Made by a program: the position numbers and the translations under genes | Part shown: piece by piece, positions 7,080 through 15,047 of the stretch | Layout: each line of letters starts with the position of its first letter | How positions within the stretch are numbered: position 1 is the first letter of the stretch | Notes under the pieces: model-generated | What the model saw: only the letters and a program-made list of their open reading frames with translations | Databases searched by the model: none | What the model was told of the DNA's origin: nothing | Assembly: GCF_904528075.1 (NCBI RefSeq) | Contig: NZ_LR882035.1 | Span: 1,240,001-1,304,000 of the forward strand | Reading direction: 5' to 3' | Length of the DNA stretch: 64,000 nucleotides | From: Agreia sp. COWG | GTDB taxonomy: Bacteria > Actinomycetota > Actinomycetes > Actinomycetales > Microbacteriaceae

Positions 7080-8743
7080 ATACGAACGAGGTGCTGCGTC
7101 TCGCCCAGCCGCCGCTTCGCCGCTTCGCCCCCGGTGTTCTCCTCGGGCTGCTGAGCGCCCTCTGCGCCGTCGGCCTGCTCGCCACGAGCGCCTACCTCAT
7201 CACCCGGGCGGCCGAGATGCCGCCCATCCTCTACTTGAACATGGCGATCGTCGGGGTGCGGGCATTCGCGCTCGGTCGCGCCGGATTCCGCTACGCCGAG
7301 CGGCTGTTCAGCCACGACGCGGCGTTCCGCACCCTCGCCGAACTGCGCGTCGGCATCTACGAGCGACTCGTCCCTCTGGCTCCCGACGGGCTCGCGGGCA
7401 CACGCAGGGGTGATCTGCTGACTCGACTCACCGCCGACGTCGACGAGCTGCAGAACCAGCCGCTGCGGGTGGTGCAGCCCCTCGTCATCTCCGCGGTCGT
7501 CGCCGCCGCCAGCGTGGCCACCGTGTGGGTGCTGCTGCCCGCGGCGGGGATGGCCCTGCTCGTGGCGCTCCTGCTCGCGGCGCTCGTGGGAACGGCGGCA
7601 TCCGGCGCCGTCGCCGCGCGCGGCGAGCGGTCGATCGCACCGCTGAGGGGAGCATTCGCCGATGAGGTGCTCGACACGGTGGTGAACCTCGACGTGCTGT
7701 CCGCGTTCGACGCGACACCGCAGCGCCTCGCCGCGGTGGGTCGGGCGGAAGCGAGCCTGACTCGGGCGGTGCTCTCCAGGGCCGCGGGCACCGGCGTCGC
7801 TGCAGGGGTCCTGTCGCTACTGGCCGGGGCGGTCAGCCTGGTCGCGCTCGTCGTGGGCATCCCCGCGCTCGGATCGGGAGGCTTCGACGGCCCGGTGCTG
7901 GCCATCGTGGCGCTCGTTCCCATGGCCGTCTTCGAAGTGGTGTCGTCTGTTCCGCTGGCCCTGGGCGCCTGGCGGCAGGTCCGCTCCAGCGCACAGCGCA
8001 TCGCTTCCGTCGTGCCCGACACCGTGCCCGCCGAGATCCCTGTCGACGTCGCTGGCGGTGGCCCCGGCTCAACATCCCGGTCCACGCCGGCCATCGGAGC
8101 CGTCATCGAGCTCGACGACATCCGAGCCTCGTGGCCCGGTGCGAGCACACCCGCGCTCTCTGGCGTCAGCTTGCGCATCGCCCCGGGGGACCGTGTTCTC
8201 GTCACCGGAGCGTCGGGCTCGGGCAAGACCACCCTGGCCCACGTTCTCGTGCGCTTTCTCGAGTTCGGCGGCCGCTACGACATCGGCGGCGTCGATGCTC
8301 GCAGCCTGCCGCTCGCCGAGGTGCGCCGTTTCGTCGGGTTGAACGAGCAGTCACCGTATCTGTTCGACGACTCCGTCAGGCAGAACCTGCTGTTCGCCAA
8401 GGAGACGGCGAGCGACGACGAACTCGAGGCGGTACTGCGCCGGGTGGGGCTCGACGAGTGGGCGAACGAGCGCGGCGGCCTGGATGCCCGGGTCGGAGAG
8501 CGGGGCGCCCTGGTCTCGGGCGGTCAGGCCCAGCGAATCGCCCTGGCGAGGGCGCTCCTCGCGGACTTTCCCGTGCTCGTGCTCGACGAGCCCACGGCCA
8601 ACGTCGACCCCGGCAGGGCCGAGGCGCTCCTCGTCGACCTGCTCGCGGCCTCGCACGATCCGCGGGGCGAGCGGGCCGTCGTGATCATCAGTCACCTGCC
8701 CGTTCCCGACGAGCTCGTCACGAAGCGCATCGATCTCGGCTGA
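7076..8743 (+). CDS. cydC: Thiol reductant ABC exporter subunit CydC
   Basis: 555 residues, GTG start overlapping the cydD stop by 4 nt. The membrane domain (about 1-310) includes TSAYLITRAAEMPPILYL and AEMPP-to-RYAERLFSHDAAFRTL, typical of CydC. The ATPase domain has Walker A GASGSGKTT near 380, signature VSGGQAQRIALARALL near 480 and Walker B VLVLDEPTA. It should form a heterodimer with CydD for cytochrome bd maturation. It is the last gene of the cyd operon. The convergent pabC-like gene ends 38 bp further on, and I see no strong terminator in that gap. Confidence 0.94.
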   Translation: MNTNEVLRLAQPPLRRFAPGVLLGLLSALCAVGLLATSAYLITRAAEMPPILYLNMAIVGVRAFALGRAGFRYAERLFSHDAAFRTLAELRVGIYERLVPLAPDGLAGTRRGDLLTRLTADVDELQNQPLRVVQPLVISAVVAAASVATVWVLLPAAGMALLVALLLAALVGTAASGAVAARGERSIAPLRGAFADEVLDTVVNLDVLSAFDATPQRLAAVGRAEASLTRAVLSRAAGTGVAAGVLSLLAGAVSLVALVVGIPALGSGGFDGPVLAIVALVPMAVFEVVSSVPLALGAWRQVRSSAQRIASVVPDTVPAEIPVDVAGGGPGSTSRSTPAIGAVIELDDIRASWPGASTPALSGVSLRIAPGDRVLVTGASGSGKTTLAHVLVRFLEFGGRYDIGGVDARSLPLAEVRRFVGLNEQSPYLFDDSVRQNLLFAKETASDDELEAVLRRVGLDEWANERGGLDARVGERGALVSGGQAQRIALARALLADFPVLVLDEPTANVDPGRAEALLVDLLAASHDPRGERAVVIISHLPVPDELVTKRIDLG

Positions 8744-8781
8744 GCCGAGACAGCTCCTGAGCGGCTGCGACGGCGTCGCCG

Positions 8782-9564
8782 TCAGTCGAGCGGCCGAACC
8801 AGGGCGTCGAGTCTGCGTTGCCAGGAGGCAGCGCGCCCGGGGTTCCGCGCGAGAGGTGGCGCGCCCGTCCACGACGTGACCACGCGGACGCCGTGCAGCG
8901 AGTTCACGACCCACACCTCGCAGCCGCCGAGGTCCGCGGGCGACGCGAACTCCTCGCCCGTCTGCGTGCCGGTCGCGCTCGCGAGCAGGCGCAGAGACTT
9001 CGCGGTGACACTGTCGACCCTCGACAGCGAGGCAGAAGGAGCCATCAGCCTGTCTCCGCGCCACCACAGCAGCGCGCTCGTGACTCCGTCGACGATGTGA
9101 CCCCCTTGCGACAGGATCACCGGCTCGTCGATGCCGTCCTCCGCTGCGGCGCTCCGCAGCTCGAGCAGCGCGACGAGGTCGGGGCCCTTCACCGAGGGCA
9201 CCCGCCGCGGGTCGGTTCCGTCGAGGGAGGCGACCCGTACCGATGCCCCGAGAGGCGGCGCCGCTCGCACGCGCAGCACAAGACGATCACCGTCGCCGGT
9301 GCGCACGGCGTCGAGTCTCGGAAACCAGTCCGCCTCGCGGGGGAGGGCGGCGATCGCCGCGCTCCAGAATGCCGAGGCCGTCTGTTCGTCGATGAGGCTC
9401 TCGCTCGCCACGGAATCGAGGAACCGGGTGCGATGCAGTTCCAGGCCGCGCACGCCGCCCTCTGCGACCAGAAACGAGTCGGCGGCGAGCAGCGTACCCG
9501 CGGGCTCGAACTCGTCCAGCTCGACGAGAGAGCCTCCACTCCAGGCGAAAAGGCGGGTCGGCAT
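8782..9564 (-). CDS. Aminotransferase class IV, 4-amino-4-deoxychorismate lyase-like
   Basis: 260 residues from ATG at 9564; a longer minus-strand frame reaching 10692 is antisense to pabB and rejected. The fold-type IV layout is visible: FLVAEGGVRGLELHRTRFL near residues 31-49, a candidate PLP lysine in PSVKGPDL, then IDEPVILSQGGHIVDGVTSALLWW. PabC would release pyruvate from aminodeoxychorismate to give p-aminobenzoate, which fits the divergent pabB 21 bp away. The usual EGxxSN motif is DGVTSA and the final GxTR motif is missing, so activity or substrate may differ; a D-amino-acid or branched-chain enzyme is possible. Confidence 0.75.
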   Translation of the reverse strand: MPTRLFAWSGGSLVELDEFEPAGTLLAADSFLVAEGGVRGLELHRTRFLDSVASESLIDEQTASAFWSAAIAALPREADWFPRLDAVRTGDGDRLVLRVRAAPPLGASVRVASLDGTDPRRVPSVKGPDLVALLELRSAAAEDGIDEPVILSQGGHIVDGVTSALLWWRGDRLMAPSASLSRVDSVTAKSLRLLASATGTQTGEEFASPADLGGCEVWVVNSLHGVRVVTSWTGAPPLARNPGRAASWQRRLDALVRPLD

Positions 9565-9573
9565 CACACGAAC

Positions 9574-9579
9574 TACGCT
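9574..9579 (+). promoter_or_regulatory. -10 box of pabB, overlapping a minus-strand box
   Basis: TACGCT, then 6 nt, then the pabB GTG. The same bases read TAGCGT on the minus strand (9580-9575), 10 nt before the pabC-like ATG, so two divergent promoters may share one -10 site. Confidence 0.5.
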
Positions 9580-9585
9580 AATGCA

Positions 9586-10932
9586 GTGTCCCGCCGCATC
9601 CTCACCCGCCGCCTCGCGGGGTGGATCGACCCCGCCTCGGCGTTCGAGCTGCTGTTCGCATCGGCGCCCGACGCGTTCTGGCTCGATGCCGGACCAGAGG
9701 CCGTGCGCGGACAGAGCTACATCGGCGCGGGTGAGCCGCTGCCGGCATCCGGCGATCTCCCGCAGCTGGTCGACACCCTGCGCCAGGAGCGTCGGGCGCT
9801 GGGCGACGTGGGAGAGGCGCCTGCGGCGTTCGGCCTCGGCTGGGTGGGCTTCCTCGGCTACGAGTTCGGTGCCGCCGCCCAAGGCGTGCCCGTCGCGAAC
9901 GGCGCGCTGCCGGGTTCCGCCATGCTGTGGGTCGCGCGGGCGATCGCGTTCGATCACGAGGTGCGCACCGTCACTCTTCTCTCTCTCGACGGCGAACCGG
10001 ATGCCGAGGCCTGGCTCGACGAGACCGCTCGCGCACTCGAGGCCGCCGGCCCAGAGACCCGACCCGAGCGTCCCGCCGTCGCAGTGGAGGCCAGCTCGGC
10101 CAGCTGGCGACACGGCCCGGCCGAGTACGAGCAGCTCATCCTGGCGTGCCAGGAGTCGATCAGGCGAGGTGACGCCTACCAGCTCTGCCTCACGAACGAG
10201 ATCACCGTCGATGTGCGACCAGACCCGTGGGCCACGTACCTGCGGCTGCGCAGATCGAGCCCGAGCCACCACGGCGGTTATCTGCGCACCGGCCACGTGG
10301 CGCTTCTGGGAGCGAGCCCCGAGCAGTTCCTGCGCATCGATGCGCGGGGCCTGGCCGAGACGAAGCCGATCAAAGGAACCCGGCCCCGGGCATCCGACCC
10401 CGACGAAGACGCCCGTCTCGCCGCGGAGCTGCTGGCGAGCGACAAGGAGCGCGCCGAGAACCTGATGATCGTGGACCTCATGCGCAACGACCTCGCGAAG
10501 GTCGCGCAGCTGGGCAGCGTGCAGGTGAGGGCGCTGCTCGAGATCGAGAGCTACAGCGCGGTGCATCAGCTCGTGAGCACGGTCACGGCGCGCCTGGCGC
10601 CCGGACTCGACGCCCTCGACGCCGTCACCGCACTGTTTCCGGCCGGTTCGATGACGGGAGCTCCGAAGTCGAGCGCGATGCGCATCCTGCACCGTCTCGA
10701 AAACGGCCCGCGGGGAATCTACGCCGGGGTGTTCGGCTACGTGAGCCTCGACGGTGCCATCGATCTCGCCATGGTGATCCGAAGCATCGTGCTGGGCCCG
10801 CAGGGCGCGTCGATCGGCACCGGCGGAGGCATCACCGCGTTGTCGCTCGCGCGCGACGAGGTCGAGGAGACGAGGATCAAGGCGGCGCCGCTGCTCGCGG
10901 CGCTGGGCGTCAGGAGCGATCGCCCGGGCTGA
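9586..10932 (+). CDS. pabB: Aminodeoxychorismate synthase component I
   Basis: 448 residues. The chorismate-binding domain occupies roughly 180-445. Key motifs: GASPEQFLRI, KPIKGTRPR, ENLMIVDLMRNDL and PAGSMTGAPK. The Lys in PIKGT marks PabB; anthranilate synthase has Ala there. It converts chorismate plus ammonia to 4-amino-4-deoxychorismate for folate; the glutaminase partner PabA/TrpG is not in this window. The GTG at 9586 was chosen because it follows the -10 box by 6 nt; the frame is open much further upstream only as antisense to the pabC-like gene. Its last 23 bp overlap the convergent tag gene. Confidence 0.92.
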   Translation: MSRRILTRRLAGWIDPASAFELLFASAPDAFWLDAGPEAVRGQSYIGAGEPLPASGDLPQLVDTLRQERRALGDVGEAPAAFGLGWVGFLGYEFGAAAQGVPVANGALPGSAMLWVARAIAFDHEVRTVTLLSLDGEPDAEAWLDETARALEAAGPETRPERPAVAVEASSASWRHGPAEYEQLILACQESIRRGDAYQLCLTNEITVDVRPDPWATYLRLRRSSPSHHGGYLRTGHVALLGASPEQFLRIDARGLAETKPIKGTRPRASDPDEDARLAAELLASDKERAENLMIVDLMRNDLAKVAQLGSVQVRALLEIESYSAVHQLVSTVTARLAPGLDALDAVTALFPAGSMTGAPKSSAMRILHRLENGPRGIYAGVFGYVSLDGAIDLAMVIRSIVLGPQGASIGTGGGITALSLARDEVEETRIKAAPLLAALGVRSDRPG

Positions 10933-11515
10933 CCGCGACCGCGAGCTGGCATCCCGCCGCGTGGTCGTTCACGAGGCCCGCATATTGCATCAGCGCGTAC
11001 ACGGTGGTGGGGCCCACGAAGCGAAAGCCCCTGGCCTTGAGGGCGGCGCTCGCGGCGGCGGACTCGGGGGTCGAGGGGGCGATCGACGCGTAGGAGGCGG
11101 GAGCCGCTTCTCGGGGTGGGGGAGCGAAGCCCCACAGCAGGCGGTCGAGAGAGCCGGGTTCGTCGTCGACCATGGCCTTGGCGGCCCGCGCGTTCGAGAT
11201 CGTCGCCGCGATCTTGGCCCTGTTGCGAACGATCCGCGCATCCGACAGCAGTCGCTCGGTGTCGGCGTCGCCGAACGCGGCCACCTCGTCGATGTCGAAG
11301 CGGGCGAAGGCCTCGCGGAACGCTTCTCGCTTGCGCAGGATCGTGATCCACGCCAGACCCGACTGGAAGGTCTCGAGACAGATCTTCTCGAACAGGGCCC
11401 CATCGCCGTGCAGCGGGCGCCCCCATTCGTCGTCGTGATAGGCGAGCATCTCTGGGGCGGAGTGCGCCCAGCCGCACCGGGTGACGCCGTCGTCGCTCGT
11501 CACGGTCGCATCCAC
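10910..11515 (-). CDS. tag: DNA-3-methyladenine glycosylase I
   Basis: 201 residues. Tag removes 3-methyladenine from alkylated DNA. Signature features: RCGWAHSAPEMLAYHDDEWG at the N-terminus, FEKICLETFQSGLAWITILRKREAF in the middle, and GPTTVYALMQYAGLVNDHAAGC at the end, which supplies the Cys/His zinc ligands. The GTG at 11515 is preferred over the GTG at 11524 because TAGGGT ends exactly 7 nt before it. The 3' end overlaps pabB by 23 bp in convergent orientation. Confidence 0.92.
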   Translation of the reverse strand: MDATVTSDDGVTRCGWAHSAPEMLAYHDDEWGRPLHGDGALFEKICLETFQSGLAWITILRKREAFREAFARFDIDEVAAFGDADTERLLSDARIVRNRAKIAATISNARAAKAMVDDEPGSLDRLLWGFAPPPREAAPASYASIAPSTPESAAASAALKARGFRFVGPTTVYALMQYAGLVNDHAAGCQLAVAVSPGDRS

Positions 11516-11522
11516 GCCGCCC

Positions 11523-11528
11523 ACCCTA
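11523..11528 (-). promoter_or_regulatory. -10 box of tag
   Basis: TAGGGT, then GGGCGGC (7 nt), then GTG at 11515. This box decides between two nearby in-frame GTG codons. Confidence 0.5.
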
Positions 11529-11663
11529 CGCCGTGGGCAGGTTTAGTACGATGAGGTGCTGTCGCGCCCCCATCCGCCGGTTTTACCGTGCGCGTTCGAG
11601 GGGCCTCTGTCGCGGCGATCTTGGCCCTGGCAGGCCGAACACAAGCTATGAATTGAGAGTCGC

Positions 11664-14255
11664 GTGACCATCGATACCCCGAGCGCCCCGCAGTACGACC
11701 CCCGCAACGACCCGGAGCGCAACTACGACTTCGCCGCCATCCAAGACAAGTGGCTTCCCCGCTGGGACGAGTCGCAGCCATTCAAGACCGAGCTCGACGG
11801 CGACAAGCGCCCCCGCAAGTACGTGCTCGACATGTTCCCGTACCCGTCGGGAGACCTGCACATGGGCCACGCGGAGGCATACGCGCTGGGCGACGTGATC
11901 GCCCGCTACTGGCGCCAGCAGGGCTTCAACGTGCTGCACCCCATCGGCTGGGACTCCTTCGGGCTGCCCGCCGAGAACGCTGCCATCAAGCGCGGGCTCG
12001 ATCCGAGGCAGTGGACCTACGACAACATCGAGCAGCAGAAGCGCAGCATGCGCCGCTACGCCGCCTCGTTCGACTGGGATCGCGTGCTGCACACGAGCGA
12101 CCCCGAGTACTACAAGTGGAACCAGTGGCTGTTCCTGCAGATGTACAAGAAGGGTCTCGCTTACCGCAAGGCCAGCTGGGTCAACTGGGACCCGGTAGAC
12201 CAGACGGTGCTGGCCAACGAGCAGGTGCTGCCCGATGGCACCAGCGAGCGCAGCGGCGCCGTCGTGGTGAAGAAGAAGCTCACCCAGTGGTACTTCAAGA
12301 TCACCGACTACGCCGACCGCCTGCTCGACGACCTGAACCAGCTCGAGGGCTCGTGGCCATCCAAGGTCTTGAGCATGCAGCGCAACTGGATCGGTCGATC
12401 GATCGGAGCCGACGTCGACTTCGCCGTCGAGGGTCGCGACGAGCCGGTCACTGTGTTCACCACGCGTCCGGACACCCTGTTCGGGGCCACGTTCATGGTG
12501 GTCGCGCCCGACAGCGACCTGGCCATCGAGCTGGCGAAGGGCTCGAGCCCTGAGGTGCAGGATGCCTTCCAGGCGTATCTGACGCAGGTGCAGAAGAGCA
12601 GCGAGACCGAGCGCCAGGCCACCGACAGGCCGAAGACGGGCGTCTTCCTCGAGCGCTACGCCGTCAACCCTGTCAACGGCGAACGCATGCCGATCTGGGC
12701 CGCCGACTACGTTCTGTCCGACTACGGAACGGGCGCCGTCATGGCCGTTCCCGCGCACGACCAGCGCGACCTCGACTTCGCCCGCGCCTTCGACCTGCCG
12801 ATCCGCATGGTGGTCGACGTGACCGCTCCGGCGACCGGTGCCATCCCGATCATCACCGACGCCATGCTCGACGATCCGAACTTCGGCAGCTACGACCCTG
12901 CCGTCACGGGGGTCGCGCTCGCGGGCGACGGTCGACTGATGAACTCGGGGCCGCTCAACGGACTCTCGAAGGTCAACGCCATCAAGAAGGCCATCGAGAT
13001 CCTGCAGCAGCAGGGCGCCGGCCGCCCCGCCAAGAACTACCGACTGCGTGACTGGCTGATCTCGCGCCAGCGCTACTGGGGCACGCCCATCCCGATCATC
13101 CACGGCGAGAACGGCGAGGAGATTCCGGTTCCCGAAGACCAGCTGCCCGTGCTGCTGCCGCCGAGCGACGGCCTCGACCTGAAGCCCCGGGGGAGCTCAC
13201 CGCTGGGCGCCGCAGAGGACTGGGTCAACGTGACCAATCCTGTCGACGGAACGCCGGCGCTTCGCGACGCCGACACGATGGACACGTTCGTCGACAGCTC
13301 GTGGTACTTCCTGCGCTTCCTCAACCCGCACGACAGCGAGAAGGCGTTCGACCCGAAAGATGTCGACAAGTGGGCACCGGTAGACCAGTACGTGGGCGGC
13401 GTCACGCACGCGATCCTGCACCTGCTCTACGCGCGTTTCATCACGAAGGTGCTGTTCGACCTCGGCCTCGTCTCGTTCACTGAGCCGTTCTCCGCCCTCC
13501 TGAACCAGGGCATGGTGTTGATGGACGGGTCGGCCATGTCGAAGTCCAAGGGCAACATCGTGCAGCTGAGCGACCAGCTCGACGAGCACGGTGTCGACGC
13601 GGTGCGTCTCACGATGGCATTCGCCGGCCCGCCCGAAGACGACATCGACTGGGCCGACGTGTCTCCCGCGGCCTCGGCGAAGTTCCTGGCCCGCGCCTGG
13701 CGCCTGTCTGGCGACGTCACCAGTAAGCCCGAAGTGAACTGGCGCGACGGAGACATCGCCCTGCGCCGGGTCACCCACCGCTTCCTCGCCGAGGCGCCCG
13801 GGCTCATCGAGGCGTTCAAATTCAACGTGGTCGTCGCCCGCATCATGGAGCTCGTGAACGTGACCCGCAAGGCGGTCGACTCGGGCCCCGGTGGCGCTGA
13901 CCCGGCGGTGCGCGAGGCCGTCGAGACCATCGCACTCGGACTCAGCCTCTTCACGCCCTACACGGCAGAAGACATGTGGGAACGTCTCGGCTACCCCGCA
14001 TCGATCTCGTCATACGGCTGGCGCGGTGCCGACCCGGCCCTGCTCACCGAGGAGTCGGTGACGGCGGTCGTGCAGGTCGACGGCAAGGTGCGCGATCGAC
14101 TCGAGGTTGCACCGACGATCGCCTCGAGCGACCTCGAAGCACTGGCCAAGGCATCCGCTGCGGTCATCCGGGCCATCGGTGATCGAGAGATCGTCAACGT
14201 GGTGGTGCGGGCGCCGCGCGTCGTGAGCATCGCCACCAAGCCGGCGGCCTCCTAG
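11664..14255 (+). CDS. leuS: Leucyl-tRNA synthetase
   Basis: 863 residues, normal for bacterial LeuRS. The HIGH-class motif is HMGH in [15 protein letters not shown] (about residue 65); the second catalytic motif is AMSKSKGN (about 624), with Ala replacing the first Lys of KMSKS. The editing domain sits between ([14 protein letters not shown] near 268, then [16 protein letters not shown]). It charges tRNA-Leu in the cytoplasm. The GTG start at 11664 has GAGAG about 6 nt upstream. A 120-nt leader from a weak promoter near 11542-11552 contains no T-box; it holds a doubtful 38-codon frame that ends on the start codon. Confidence 0.97.
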   Translation: MTIDTPSAPQYDPRNDPERNYDFAAIQDKWLPRWDESQPFKTELDGDKRPRKYVLDMFPYPSGDLHMGHAEAYALGDVIARYWRQQGFNVLHPIGWDSFGLPAENAAIKRGLDPRQWTYDNIEQQKRSMRRYAASFDWDRVLHTSDPEYYKWNQWLFLQMYKKGLAYRKASWVNWDPVDQTVLANEQVLPDGTSERSGAVVVKKKLTQWYFKITDYADRLLDDLNQLEGSWPSKVLSMQRNWIGRSIGADVDFAVEGRDEPVTVFTTRPDTLFGATFMVVAPDSDLAIELAKGSSPEVQDAFQAYLTQVQKSSETERQATDRPKTGVFLERYAVNPVNGERMPIWAADYVLSDYGTGAVMAVPAHDQRDLDFARAFDLPIRMVVDVTAPATGAIPIITDAMLDDPNFGSYDPAVTGVALAGDGRLMNSGPLNGLSKVNAIKKAIEILQQQGAGRPAKNYRLRDWLISRQRYWGTPIPIIHGENGEEIPVPEDQLPVLLPPSDGLDLKPRGSSPLGAAEDWVNVTNPVDGTPALRDADTMDTFVDSSWYFLRFLNPHDSEKAFDPKDVDKWAPVDQYVGGVTHAILHLLYARFITKVLFDLGLVSFTEPFSALLNQGMVLMDGSAMSKSKGNIVQLSDQLDEHGVDAVRLTMAFAGPPEDDIDWADVSPAASAKFLARAWRLSGDVTSKPEVNWRDGDIALRRVTHRFLAEAPGLIEAFKFNVVVARIMELVNVTRKAVDSGPGGADPAVREAVETIALGLSLFTPYTAEDMWERLGYPASISSYGWRGADPALLTEESVTAVVQVDGKVRDRLEVAPTIASSDLEALAKASAAVIRAIGDREIVNVVVRAPRVVSIATKPAAS

Positions 14256-14266
14256 CCCCTCCTCAC

Positions 14267-14316
14267 CACACGCCCCGTCGCACCCGCTGTTCACAGCGTG
14301 GGCGGTGGGGCGTGTG
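14267..14316 (+). terminator. Terminator after leuS
   Basis: CACACGCCCC at 14267-14276 pairs with GGGGCGTGTG at 14307-14316, with an inner GCTG/CAGC stem. It is followed by TCGTTT and sits between the leuS stop and the comEA promoter. Confidence 0.65.
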
Positions 14317-14333
14317 TCGTTTCGCCTTCGACC

Positions 14334-14339
14334 TAGCGT
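14334..14339 (+). promoter_or_regulatory. -10 box of comEA
   Basis: TAGCGT, then GGGGGA (6 nt), then ATG. The purine run is too close to the start to act as an ordinary ribosome binding site. Confidence 0.5.
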
Positions 14340-14345
14340 GGGGGA

Positions 14346-15047
14346 ATGGATGCCGAGCCGCAGCCCCCGGCGCGGCCGAGGCTCAGCGTCGGAGTCGGGG
14401 CCGCGGTCGTCCTCGTGCTCGTCGTGCTGGTGGTCACCGTCGCGATCTCGGCGCTCACGCCCCGCGGCGACAGCCAGGTCGTCGGCGCCGCGACGGGCTC
14501 CACCACCTCGGTGGGCGGCTCGACAGGGGGAACGAAGAGCGGAACGCCGAAGCCGGGTGCCGGACTCTCGCCGGATGATGCGGGTGCAGACGGCATATTT
14601 GTGCACGTCCTCGGGGCGGTCGCCCGCCCAGGACTCTACGAGCTGAGGGAGGGCGACCGGGTCGTCGACGCGGTCGCTGCCGCGGGAGGCTATACCGAAC
14701 AGGCCGACCAGGCCCAGCTGAACCTGGCCAGGGTGGTGACAGACGGCGAACAGCTCTATGCGCCGGCCGTCGGAGAGCTGCCTCCGGTGCCGGCGACGTC
14801 GGGTTCCGACGGAGGCGCGGTCGGCAGCGGGGGTGGCGGCTCGGCCGGCGCATCCGGCTTGGTGAATCTCAACACGGCAGACTCGACCCAGCTCGAGACG
14901 CTCCCGCGGGTGGGGCCAGAGACCGCGAAGAAGATCCTCGACTATCGCGAGGCATCCGGTCCGTTCACCTCGGTCGAGCAGCTGCTCGAGGTGCCGGGTA
15001 TCGGACAGAAGACGCTCGACGGGCTTCGAGACGCGGTGGTGCTGTGA
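14346..15047 (+). CDS. comEA: ComEA family DNA-binding competence protein
   Basis: 233 residues: a membrane anchor at about 15-38, a Gly/Ser/Thr-rich linker (about 45-80), an SLBB domain (IFVHVLGAVARPGLYEL, about 84-140), a second Gly/Ser linker, and a C-terminal helix-hairpin-helix pair (LVNLNTADSTQLETLP, then VGPETAKKILDYR, to the end). It would sit on the outer membrane face and bind incoming double-stranded DNA for ComEC. The stop overlaps the comEC start (GTGACG), so the two are co-translated. Whether the organism is naturally competent cannot be judged from this window alone. Confidence 0.93.
   Translation: MDAEPQPPARPRLSVGVGAAVVLVLVVLVVTVAISALTPRGDSQVVGAATGSTTSVGGSTGGTKSGTPKPGAGLSPDDAGADGIFVHVLGAVARPGLYELREGDRVVDAVAAAGGYTEQADQAQLNLARVVTDGEQLYAPAVGELPPVPATSGSDGGAVGSGGGGSAGASGLVNLNTADSTQLETLPRVGPETAKKILDYREASGPFTSVEQLLEVPGIGQKTLDGLRDAVVL

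Noticed and set aside
8818..9585. Plus-strand extension of pabB by 256 codons
   Set aside because: It lies antisense to the pabC-like gene, and the family start fits GTG 9586 after a -10 box.
11525..11663. T-box riboswitch before leuS
   Set aside because: No T-box sequence, specifier stem or terminator is visible in the 139-bp gap.
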